Shown: positions 51,597 to 60,970 of the stretch, in pieces | Layout: each line of letters opens with the position of its first letter | How positions within the stretch are numbered: the stretch's first letter is position 1 | Notes under the pieces: generated by a model | What the model saw: only the letters and a program-made list of their open reading frames with translations | Told to the model about the DNA's origin: nothing | The model's database searches: none | Origin: Deinococcus frigens DSM 12807 | GTDB taxonomy: Bacteria; Deinococcota; Deinococci; Deinococcales; Deinococcaceae | Assembly: GCF_000701425.1 (NCBI RefSeq) | Contig: NZ_JNIW01000001.1 | Span: forward strand, 95,654 to 159,653 | Length of the DNA stretch: 64,000 nucleotides | Direction of reading: 5' to 3' | Made by a program: the position numbers and the translations under genes

Positions 51597-52583
51597 ATGA
51601 AACCTGTCTTCTTGCTTACGCTGCCCCTGCTGTTCGGCGCACCCGTTGTGGGCGCACAGGCCGGGGCACAGTCCGCCGCCGCTCTTGCAAAGGTGGACGT
51701 GGCCGACATGGGCATCCAGACGGCCCGCGAAAAGAAGTATCCCGGCAGCGCCCTGAAGGTGCTGACCAACCTGCGCGCGGGCAGCAACTACAGCCGCCAG
51801 GTGGTGTCCTACCAGTCTGGCGGCCTGAGCATCCGCGCCCTGCTGACCGTACCCGGCGGCACGCCGCCCAGGGGAGGCTGGCCCGCCATCGTGTTCAACC
51901 ACGGCTATATTCCGCCCAACGCCTACCGCACCACCGAACGCTACGTGGCGTACCAGGACGCCTTTGCCCGCGCGGGCTTCGTGACCCTCAAGAGCGATTA
52001 CCGGGGCCACGGCAGCAGCCAGGGCGAGGCGCTGGGCGGCTATTACTCGCCCGGCTACACCGACGACGTGATGAACGCGCTGGGCAGCCTGAAACAGGAC
52101 AAACGGGTCAACGCCGCGCGCATCGGCATGTGGGGCCACAGCATGGGCGGCTTTCTGACGCTGCGGGCGATGGTCATCGATCCGGGCATCAAGGCCGGGG
52201 TGATCTGGGCCGGGGTGGTGGGCGATTACGGCGACATGATGACCAAGTGGAACAGCCCGGTGCCCGCCAGCATCCCGCAGCGCGTACTGGACCTCCGCAA
52301 GAAGGCTGTCGCCAGATACGGCACCCCGGCCAGCAATCCCAAATTCTGGAATTCGCTGAGCGCCAACAGCTACCTGGGGGATCTGGGCGGCCCCCTCCAG
52401 CTTCACATCGGCACGGCGGACGAGGACGTGCCGCTTGTTTTCCACACCACGCTCAGTCAGCAGATGAAGGCGGCGGGCCAGTCGGCGGCCAGTTACGTCT
52501 ATCCCAGCGACAACCACAACCTCAGCCGGAACCTGCGAACCGCCCTGAACCGCAGCGTGCAGTTCTTCAAGGAGCACCTCTGA
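51597..52583 (+). CDS. exported alpha/beta hydrolase (S9/prolyl-oligopeptidase-like)
   Basis: A 328-residue hydrolase with a signal peptide (LLTLPLLFGAPVVGAQAGAQ). The nucleophile elbow WGHSMGG places Ser182, LHIGTADEDVPL holds the acid, and PSDNHNLSRN the histidine. HGYIPPNAYRTTERYVAYQD resembles the acylaminoacyl-peptidase/dienelactone hydrolase group. A GGGG-rich Shine-Dalgarno precedes the ATG. It is followed four bases later by a paralogue, clearly a tandem duplication. Confidence 0.9.
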   Translation: MKPVFLLTLPLLFGAPVVGAQAGAQSAAALAKVDVADMGIQTAREKKYPGSALKVLTNLRAGSNYSRQVVSYQSGGLSIRALLTVPGGTPPRGGWPAIVFNHGYIPPNAYRTTERYVAYQDAFARAGFVTLKSDYRGHGSSQGEALGGYYSPGYTDDVMNALGSLKQDKRVNAARIGMWGHSMGGFLTLRAMVIDPGIKAGVIWAGVVGDYGDMMTKWNSPVPASIPQRVLDLRKKAVARYGTPASNPKFWNSLSANSYLGDLGGPLQLHIGTADEDVPLVFHTTLSQQMKAAGQSAASYVYPSDNHNLSRNLRTALNRSVQFFKEHL

Positions 52584-52587
52584 ACCC

Positions 52588-53658
52588 ATGAGGCGGCTGA
52601 TCAATGTGGTGGTGTGGCTGCTGGTGCTGGGGGTCGGGTATCTCGCCGTGACGCAGCCGCAGACCCTGCCTTTCAAGGTGCCGTGGCGGACGCCGGCCCC
52701 AGGCCCGCAGGTTGAGCCGACTCCGGCACCTGACCAGCCAGCCCCTGGTCCCACCGTCCAGACCGGCCCGCTGGGCGAGATCACCGACGCGGCCATCGGG
52801 GCGCTGGTGGCCCGGCAGCCCATCAGCATTCAGGCGCTGCGGGCGCGCGAGTATCCGGGCAGCACAATGGGTGTGGTACGGAATCTCAACCCCGGCAGCA
52901 ACTACAGCCGTCAGGTGATCAGCTACCAGTCCGACGGACTCAAGATCTTTGCGCTGCTCACCGTGCCGCGTGGCGTCGTTCCAAAAGGAGGCTGGCCCAC
53001 CATCGTGTTCAACCACGGCTATATTCCGCCCAACGTCTACCGCACCACCGAGCGTTACGTGGCGTACCAGGACGCCTTCGCGCGGGCCGGGTACGTGACC
53101 CTCAAGAGCGACTACCGGGGCCACGGCGACTCCGAGGGCACGGCCCGTGGTGGCTACAACGATCCCGGCTACACGGTGGACGTGCTGAACGCCGCCGCCA
53201 GCCTCAAAAAAGACCCGCGCGTGAACCGAGGGCGCATGGGCGTGTGGGGCCACAGCATGGGCGGTCAACTGTCCTTACGCGCCATGCTGGTGGACCCGGA
53301 CCTCAAGGCCGCCTCGCTGTGGGCAGGCGTGATGGCCAGTTACGACATCCTGGCCACCGACTGGAACCCGCCGAGCGGCGAGCAGCAGCCGACGCTGGAC
53401 AACCTCAACCGCCGTTACCTGCGTGCCCTGAGTCCCAACGCCTCCCTGCAAGAGCTGGATGGACGGCCCATTCAGCTTCACCAGGGCACCGCCGACAAGG
53501 ACGTGCCGTACAGCTTTCAAAAGGACTTCGCTGATGATCTGCGGGCCGCCAGGCAGCGCTTCAGCGCCTACAAGTATCCCGGCGATGACCACAACCTGAG
53601 TGGCAACCTGCGGCTGGCCCTGGACCGCAGCGTGGCCTTTTTCAAGGAGAATCTGTGA
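52588..53658 (+). CDS. exported or membrane-anchored alpha/beta hydrolase, tandem paralogue
   Basis: A 356-residue paralogue of the preceding hydrolase. The N-terminus has one hydrophobic segment (INVVVWLLVLGVGYLAVTQ) and a Pro-rich linker, so it is probably membrane-anchored rather than secreted. WGHSMGG gives Ser223, QGTADKDVPYSF the acid and PGDDHNLSGN the histidine. Blocks such as NPGSNYSRQVISYQSDGLKI and FNHGYIPPNVYRTTERYVAY are nearly identical to the first copy. Both probably act on peptides or esters outside the cytoplasm. Confidence 0.9.
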   Translation: MRRLINVVVWLLVLGVGYLAVTQPQTLPFKVPWRTPAPGPQVEPTPAPDQPAPGPTVQTGPLGEITDAAIGALVARQPISIQALRAREYPGSTMGVVRNLNPGSNYSRQVISYQSDGLKIFALLTVPRGVVPKGGWPTIVFNHGYIPPNVYRTTERYVAYQDAFARAGYVTLKSDYRGHGDSEGTARGGYNDPGYTVDVLNAAASLKKDPRVNRGRMGVWGHSMGGQLSLRAMLVDPDLKAASLWAGVMASYDILATDWNPPSGEQQPTLDNLNRRYLRALSPNASLQELDGRPIQLHQGTADKDVPYSFQKDFADDLRAARQRFSAYKYPGDDHNLSGNLRLALDRSVAFFKENL

Positions 53659-53817
53659 CTGGGACGGCACGGCGGTGGCTGCGCGTGGGCGTTGACGCCA
53701 GGAACGCCCTGACCACCGTGGTGATGGGTCAGGAGATCAACTCTCCCCCCGTTCCGCACAGTTCACGGATTTGCCCTGCCACTTTTTGCCGGGGCGCGCC
53801 CAGACGGCGTCTGCCCA

Positions 53818-53846
53818 TTGACGTACCACCCTGGCTGGGCTATGAT
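53818..53846 (+). promoter_or_regulatory. promoter of tRNA-Glu
   Basis: TTGACG (53818-53823), 17-base spacer, TATGAT (53841-53846), about 70 bp before the tRNA. Confidence 0.85.
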
Positions 53847-53911
53847 TCTCGCCGTGCTGAAAAGCACCCCTTGAAAGGGCGGCGGACACACTGAAAAAAG
53901 TGAATGCTGAG

Positions 53912-53991
<80 letters not shown>

Positions 53992-53998
53992 ACTTGAG

Positions 53999-54021
53999 CC
54001 TCCGCCTCGGCGGGGGTTTTT
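53999..54021 (+). terminator. terminator of tRNA-Glu
   Basis: CCTCCGCC, loop TC, GGCGGGGG, then TTTTT at 54017-54021, eight bases after the tRNA end. Confidence 0.85.
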
Positions 54022-54066
54022 GCTTGTGGGCCTTTGGGGGCTTTTTTGCGGCCATTCGGGCATACG

Positions 54067-54095
54067 TTGACACCCCGCCGCCCCCTTGCTACATT
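54067..54095 (+). promoter_or_regulatory. promoter of tRNA-Ile
   Basis: TTGACA (54067-54072), 17-base spacer, TACATT (54090-54095), about 44 bp before the tRNA. Confidence 0.85.
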
Positions 54096-54138
54096 GACTG
54101 CCGCCTGTTCGGTCCTGAGCCGGTAGTGCGAGAGGTGC

Positions 54139-54215
<77 letters not shown>

Positions 54216-54225
54216 AGGTACAGAG

Positions 54226-54250
54226 AACCCCGCTTAGTCCGGGGTTTTTT
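54226..54250 (+). terminator. terminator of tRNA-Ile
   Basis: AACCCCG (54226-54232) and CGGGGTT (54240-54246), then a T run to 54250. Confidence 0.88.
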
Positions 54251-54526
54251 CGTTTTCAGAGATTCAGCCCGAACACCGTAAAACCTCTGCACACTGACCA
54301 GGAGTGTGACGTCAACCGGGCCGACGCTCCCGCATTCAAACGGCAACTGTCCGCCCGTCCAGCCAGGCTATCCCCCGTCAGGGCCCCCACGAGGTCCTGC
54401 CCCGCCATGGAGCTGCTGGCGCGCCCGCTCCGCTCAGGCGCTGGCCAAATTCCCGGAGCTGTGGGAACTGGCCCAGCAGACGGCAGCGCGGGCGGTGGCA
54501 GTGGGCATTATGCCGGAACAGAAACG

Positions 54527-54557
54527 AAAAGGCGGCCTCCACCCCTCGGAAGCCGCC
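54527..54557 (-). terminator. terminator of the E2 gene
   Basis: Minus strand: GGCGGC-TTCC and GGAG-GCCGCC arms (54531-54557) followed by TTTT. It ends the sucB transcript. The preceding 54251-54526 holds no gene I can support. Confidence 0.75.
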
Positions 54558-54572
54558 CCCAATCAACCCTCT

Positions 54573-55886
<1,314 letters not shown>

Positions 55887-55959
55887 AGTGCCTGTAGTTA
55901 TACCGCGTCCGCGCGATTGGCCGCCCGGCGGCTGTGACTGATGTGGGGACGGTGGAGGC

Positions 55960-56376
55960 TCAGGACCTCGCCCCTTTCGGTGGTGTCTTTCCCGCGCTGT
56001 TGAGGTCCACCGCCTGCTGAATCAGGATTTTGAAGGCCGCCCCATCTACCTCCTCGCCCTCATGGACGTCGATGGCACGGCGCGTGTTGCCGTCCAGACT
56101 GGCGTTGAACAGCCGGGCTGGATCGTCCAGGGACGCACCTCTGGCGAAGGTCAGCTTGACGGCCTTTTTGTATGTCTCGCCGGTGCAGATGACGCCGTCA
56201 TGCTCCCAGACCGGCGTCCTGCCCCATTTCCAGGTCTCGGTCACGTCCGGTTCTGCGTCCAGAATCAGCCCGCGCAGTCTGCCCAGCGTCTCGCCGCGCC
56301 AGTCTCCGAGTCCGGCAATTTTGTCCGTGATGAGTTGCGCTGCCGACTGGGCCGCGTTCGTATCCGGTTCGTTCAT
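55960..56376 (-). CDS. DUF1801 domain-containing protein
   Basis: A 138-residue small protein of the DUF1801 fold, with the family region [26 protein letters not shown] and [17 protein letters not shown]. Function is unknown; the fold suggests small-molecule binding. ATG 56376 follows GAGGAGAG and is preferred to an ATG eight codons upstream. Confidence 0.85.
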   Translation of the reverse strand: MNEPDTNAAQSAAQLITDKIAGLGDWRGETLGRLRGLILDAEPDVTETWKWGRTPVWEHDGVICTGETYKKAVKLTFARGASLDDPARLFNASLDGNTRRAIDVHEGEEVDGAAFKILIQQAVDLNSAGKTPPKGARS

Positions 56377-56512
56377 GTGCCTCTCCTCGAAAGTGGGCAA
56401 CCAGACTGGAGTGCCGTCGGGCTGCGGCGGGCCAGAACCCGGTTCGTCGTCCCGTCTTCTCTGATCCCACGCCCGCCTGTTTTCCAGCCCCCATTCTAGG
56501 TCTCAGCCCCCA

Positions 56513-56523
56513 TACTGTGTGCC
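56513..56523 (+). promoter_or_regulatory. -10 box of the racemase gene, leaderless
   Basis: TACTGT at 56513-56518 lies five bases before ATG 56524, with no Shine-Dalgarno. Confidence 0.4.
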
Positions 56524-57633
56524 ATGCTGCGAATAGAAGCCGCCGAGATCATGGTTGTCCGCCTGCCGCTGAAATTCCGCTTCGAGACCAGTTTCGGGGT
56601 GCAGACCGCCCGCACGGTGCCGCTGCTGGTGCTGCACGGCGACGGCATTCAGGGGGTGTCGGAAGGCACGATGGAAGTCGCCCCGATGTACCGCGAGGAA
56701 ACCCTGGCCGGGGCGCTGGACCTGTTGCGTGGGGTTTTCTTGCCGCGCATCCTGGGCAAGACCTTTGCCAACCCGGAGGAGCTGAACGACGCCCTGGGCG
56801 CATTCCGGGGCAACAGGATGGCCCGCGCGATGGTGGAGATGGCTGCGTGGGACCTGTGGGCGCGGACATTGAACGTGCCGCTGGGAACGCTGCTGGGCGG
56901 ACGCAAGACGCAGGTGGAGGTGGGCGTCAGCCTGGGCATTCAGGCCGATGAGGCCGCCACCGTGGACGCCGTGCGCCGCCATGTCGAGCAGGGCTACCGC
57001 CGGATCAAGCTCAAGATCAAGCCCGGCTGGGACGAGGCCCCGGTGCGCGCCACCCGCGAGGCCTTCCCCGACATCCGCCTGACCGTGGACGCCAACAGCG
57101 CCTACACGCTGGCCGATTCGGTGCGGTTGCGGGCGCTGGACGAGTACAAGATGACCTACATCGAGCAGCCGCTGGCCTGGGATGACCTGGTGGACCACGC
57201 CACGCTGCAAACCCGCCTCCAGACCCCGCTGTGCCTAGACGAGAGCATCGCCAGCGCGGCAGATGCCCGCAAGGCCCTGGCGATTGGTGCGGGCGGTGTC
57301 ATCAACCTCAAGGTGGCCCGCGTGGGCGGGCACGCCGAGGCCAGGCGCGTGCATGACGTGGCGCAGGCGTTCGGCGCGCCGGTGTGGTGCGGCGGCATGC
57401 TGGAGGGCGGCGTGGGCCGGGCGCACAACATTCACCTGTCCACCCTGCCCAATTTCACGCTGCCGGGAGATACCTCCAGCGCCAGCCGCTACTGGGACAC
57501 CGACATCATCAACGAACCGCTGGAAGCGGTGGACGGCCTGATGCCCGTGCCGGAGGGGCCGGGCATCGGCGTGACCCTCAACCGTGACTTTATCGAAAGC
57601 GTGGCCGAGCTGACGGAGGAACACCGCCCTTGA
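56524..57633 (+). CDS. N-acylamino-acid racemase / o-succinylbenzoate synthase family enzyme
   Basis: Enolase-superfamily enzyme of the NSAR/OSBS group, 369 residues. Catalytic elements are the KxK pair K164/K166 (IKLKIKPG), metal ligands Asp189 (TVDANSAY), Glu214 ([10 protein letters not shown]) and Asp239 (CLDESIAS), and Lys263 ([10 protein letters not shown]). Deinococcus members of this family racemise N-acylamino acids and often retain OSBS activity, so a menC role is also possible. The next gene overlaps its stop and encodes a GNAT acyltransferase, which favours a role in amino-acid racemisation by N-acylation. Confidence 0.92.
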   Translation: MLRIEAAEIMVVRLPLKFRFETSFGVQTARTVPLLVLHGDGIQGVSEGTMEVAPMYREETLAGALDLLRGVFLPRILGKTFANPEELNDALGAFRGNRMARAMVEMAAWDLWARTLNVPLGTLLGGRKTQVEVGVSLGIQADEAATVDAVRRHVEQGYRRIKLKIKPGWDEAPVRATREAFPDIRLTVDANSAYTLADSVRLRALDEYKMTYIEQPLAWDDLVDHATLQTRLQTPLCLDESIASAADARKALAIGAGGVINLKVARVGGHAEARRVHDVAQAFGAPVWCGGMLEGGVGRAHNIHLSTLPNFTLPGDTSSASRYWDTDIINEPLEAVDGLMPVPEGPGIGVTLNRDFIESVAELTEEHRP

Positions 57634-58466
57634 GCGAGGCGTCCGGCCCGCTGCCAGAAGCCCCGCTGCCCCGGCGGCCCTACGTGATCCGCGACGTGAC
57701 CGATCCCTGGGCCATGCGTGGTCTGGAGGCCGTGCAGGTGGACGCCTGGGGCTACCCGGACCGCGAGGTGCTGCCCAGCAGCATGTTCCGCATCAGCTCG
57801 GCGTGCGGCGGCGTGGTGCTGGGGGCCTATGCGGCAGACGCACCCGAAAGTGGGCCGCAGCTTCCCTTCGGGCTGGCCTACGGCTTTCCGGCGCTGGTGG
57901 GCGGGCAACTGTGGCACCACTCGCACCTGCTGGCGGTTCACCCCGACTGGCGCGGCAGTGGGCTGGCCGTGGCCCTCAAGCACGCGCAGCGCGAGCGGGT
58001 GCTGGCGCAGGGGATAGGGCGCATGACCTGGACCTTTGACCCGCTGATCGCCCGCAACGCCCGCCTGAATCTGGGCAAACTGGGCGCGCGGGCCGTGTCT
58101 TATCACCCCGACTGGTACGCGCTGGGCGACGATCCGGCCACCGCCTTTCCGGCAGACCGCCTGATGATCGAGTGGGACCTGACACGTCCCCGCGCCTCGC
58201 ACCCACCCCCCGCTCCCGACGGCGAGGTGGTCCTGGCCGCCGTGCCAGAGGGCGAGGAGCCGGATGCGCCGATCCTGAATCTGAACAGCCCGCAAGTGCT
58301 GGCCGAGGTGCCCCGCAAGGCCGAGCTGATGAACGAGGCGCTGCGCCTGAGCTGGCGGCTGGCGCTGCGTGAGGCGCTGGGCGAGTATCTGGCGCGCGGC
58401 TACGGGGTCACGGACTTGGCCTCGGAAGGGGAGCGGGTGTTCTACGTGCTGACGCGGGCAGTCTAA
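57630..58466 (+). CDS. GNAT family N-acyltransferase coupled to the racemase
   Basis: A 278-residue GNAT protein of the COG3375 type, with acyl-CoA-binding [20 protein letters not shown] (R/Q-x-x-G-x-G/A loop) and [23 protein letters not shown] 57630 overlaps the TGA of the racemase gene (TTGA). In Geobacillus an equivalent pair succinylates D-amino acids so that the racemase and a desuccinylase convert them irreversibly to L-amino acids; a similar role is inferred. No M20 hydrolase is adjacent. Confidence 0.88.
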   Translation: MSEASGPLPEAPLPRRPYVIRDVTDPWAMRGLEAVQVDAWGYPDREVLPSSMFRISSACGGVVLGAYAADAPESGPQLPFGLAYGFPALVGGQLWHHSHLLAVHPDWRGSGLAVALKHAQRERVLAQGIGRMTWTFDPLIARNARLNLGKLGARAVSYHPDWYALGDDPATAFPADRLMIEWDLTRPRASHPPPAPDGEVVLAAVPEGEEPDAPILNLNSPQVLAEVPRKAELMNEALRLSWRLALREALGEYLARGYGVTDLASEGERVFYVLTRAV

Positions 58467-58594
58467 CCATCCACAGGTCAGACGTTCCACCTGCCAAAAG
58501 ACGGTTCATTCTGCGGTCAGACCGTTCGACGGCATGGCCTTTAGACATATCCTCACCAGAGCCGCCAGCCCAGCACCCGCCTCTCCCAACTGTG

Positions 58595-58611
58595 TTATGT
58601 TATTTACATAA
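58595..58611 (+). promoter_or_regulatory. radiation/desiccation response motif (DdrO operator)
   Basis: TTATGTTATTTACATAA is a perfect 17-bp palindrome of the RDRM type, ten bases before the ddrB ATG and overlapping its AAGGAGG ribosome-binding site. In Deinococcus the repressor DdrO binds this motif and is cleaved by IrrE (PprI) after radiation. Confidence 0.95.
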
Positions 58612-58621
58612 GGAGGTCTGA

Positions 58622-59170
<549 letters not shown>

Positions 59171-59188
59171 GAAAGTAGGAGGTGCAGG

Positions 59189-59235
59189 CAAGACGGATCG
59201 CGGCTGAGATTAATTCTCAACCGCGATCCGTCTTG
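59189..59235 (+). terminator. terminator of ddrB
   Basis: Arms 59189-59209 and 59215-59235 pair over 21 positions with a single mismatch around a 5-base loop (TTAAT). A very stable hairpin 18 bp after ddrB. Confidence 0.75.
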
Positions 59236-59332
59236 TTCTCCTCGCCAGGCAAACTTCACCCCGTTGCCACAGGCTCTTGAGCGGGCCTTCACCCGCCGCC
59301 CACGCGTCCAGGCCAGTCCCCACAATGCGGGA

Positions 59333-60349
59333 ATGCGAATTCCCAAACGCCTGATGGTGGCGGCGGCGATCACGGCCATCGCCGCGCGCCGCAAGTTCAC
59401 CGCGCCCTACGAGCTGACCGGCAAGAGCGTGCTGATTACTGGTGGTTCGCGCGGCCTGGGGCTGGCGCTGGCCGCCGAATTCCTGAAACGCGGGTCCGCC
59501 GTCACGTTGATGGCGCGCGATCCTGCGGAGTTGGAGCGCGCGGCCACGCAACTCGGCGCGGGTGGGCGCGTGCAGACCGTGGCTGGCGACGTGACCCGCC
59601 AGGAAGACCTGCGCCGCGCCCTGGCCGAGGCCACGCGTGTTCACGGCGGTCTGGACGTGCTGGTCAACAACGCGGGCCTGATCCAGAGCGGCCCGCTGGC
59701 CAACATGACCGAGGCCGACTTCCGCGACATCATGGAGGTCAACGCCTTTGCGCCGCTGATCCTGACCCGGCTGGCCGTGCCCGAATTGCGCCGCCGGGGC
59801 GGGCGGGTGCTGCTGGTGTCCTCGGTGGGCGGCAAGGTGGCCGTGCCGCACCTGGCCCCCTACAGCGTCAGCAAATTTGCCCTGACCGGCATCGGGCAGG
59901 CCCTGCGCGCCGAGCTGGCGGGGGACGGCATCGGCGTGACCACCGTCTGCCCCACGGTCATGCGGACGGGCAGCCCGCGTCAGGCGCAGGTCAAGGGACA
60001 GCACCAGAAGGAATACGCCCTGTTTGCCACGGTGGACAACCTGCCGCTGATCTCGCTGGACGCCCGCGTGGCCGCCCGCCGCATGGTGGACGCTCTGGTG
60101 CGCGGCGACGCTGAGGCCCCCATCGGCGGCTCTGCTTTCGTCCTCAAGTACGCCCAGGCGCTGGCCCCGCAGCTCACCGCCGATCTGCTGGCGCTGGGCA
60201 CCCGCTTCCTGCCCGCCCCCATCCCCGGCGATGACGCCATTCCCGGCAGCGAGGCCGAGACCCCGTTGACCCTCCACAACCCGATCAAGAGCGGGGCCGA
60301 ACGGGAATTCAACGAGCTGGACGGTAAGAGTGAGAGCAAGTCGGATTGA
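59333..60349 (+). CDS. SDR family NAD(P)-dependent oxidoreductase
   Basis: Short-chain dehydrogenase/reductase of 338 residues. The cofactor motif is [11 protein letters not shown], the NNAG motif [12 protein letters not shown], and the active site is Ser ([11 protein letters not shown]) with YSVSK (Tyr-x-x-x-Lys). An N-terminal hydrophobic stretch ([13 protein letters not shown]) may anchor it to membrane. ATG 59333 is chosen; the frame is open further upstream but that part overlaps the ddrB terminator tail. Confidence 0.9.
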   Translation: MRIPKRLMVAAAITAIAARRKFTAPYELTGKSVLITGGSRGLGLALAAEFLKRGSAVTLMARDPAELERAATQLGAGGRVQTVAGDVTRQEDLRRALAEATRVHGGLDVLVNNAGLIQSGPLANMTEADFRDIMEVNAFAPLILTRLAVPELRRRGGRVLLVSSVGGKVAVPHLAPYSVSKFALTGIGQALRAELAGDGIGVTTVCPTVMRTGSPRQAQVKGQHQKEYALFATVDNLPLISLDARVAARRMVDALVRGDAEAPIGGSAFVLKYAQALAPQLTADLLALGTRFLPAPIPGDDAIPGSEAETPLTLHNPIKSGAEREFNELDGKSESKSD

Positions 60350-60395
60350 TGTTCAGGGGGTTGCCCCGCGTTTGGGTCAGCTACCAGAAGGAGGG

Positions 60396-60438
60396 TCATG
60401 CCAGTGGGGCCGAAGCACCTTCACTGGCATGAATTTTT
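60396..60438 (+). terminator. terminator of the SDR gene
   Basis: TCATGCCAGTG (60396-60406) and CACTGGCATGA (60422-60432) form an 11-bp stem followed by ATTTTT. Confidence 0.75.
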
Positions 60439-60919
60439 CCCCCACTCTGTCTTGGAAGAAAGGTCAGCCCGGCCCGTCCTGTCCGTATACCAGCTTGCCC
60501 GCCTCGGCCTGATCCTTGCCCAGCACGCGGCGGTGGCCCCAGGAGTTCCAGCCCTGGTGGGCGATGATCGGCGGCGGGAAAATCCCGCAAGATCAGCTCA
60601 GCAGCCGCAGCGTGTACGGCTCGGAGGCGCTGCTGGCCGCCGTCAGCTTCAGCGAAGATCCAAGCGGGCGTCCAGGCGTCCTCATGGGCATTGCCCTGGA
60701 CGACCGTAGGAGGGAGGACGAAGGGTTCTGGACGTGGAATGGCTGAAGCGGAGCTTTCTCCATTCATGCGCGAAACAAACGGAATCCGTACCAGACTCTG
60801 GATCTGTCTTCCGCGCCTTTTATATGCCCTCGTGGGGTGCGAGATTTCTCCCGCTCTGGGAGGCTGAATCCCCCATTTGTAAGCGTGGCGCAAGGAGCCG
60901 AAGGGTATAACGGGGTGAG
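60439..60919. other. non-coding stretch with a possible coding remnant
   Basis: Between the SDR terminator and the kinase leader. One plus-strand frame (about 60530-60746) has protein-like character, with RWPQEFQPWWAMIGGG and SGRPGVLMGIALDDRRRED, and ends at a normal TGA. It lacks a credible start and has no extension upstream, so it may be the 3' end of a decayed gene. No family is recognised. Confidence 0.4.
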
Positions 60920-60970
60920 ATGATCCATTTCCGCGTCCTGTCCCTGCTCAGCCGAGGCCAGCGCCCGTGA
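60920..60970 (+). promoter_or_regulatory. short ORF coupled to the kinase gene
   Basis: ATG 60920 opens a 16-codon frame (MIHFRVLSLLSRGQRP) whose TGA overlaps the kinase GTG start (GTGA). A TATAAC box lies eight bases upstream. It may be a leaderless leader ORF, as before the GMC-dehydrogenase genes. Confidence 0.4.
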
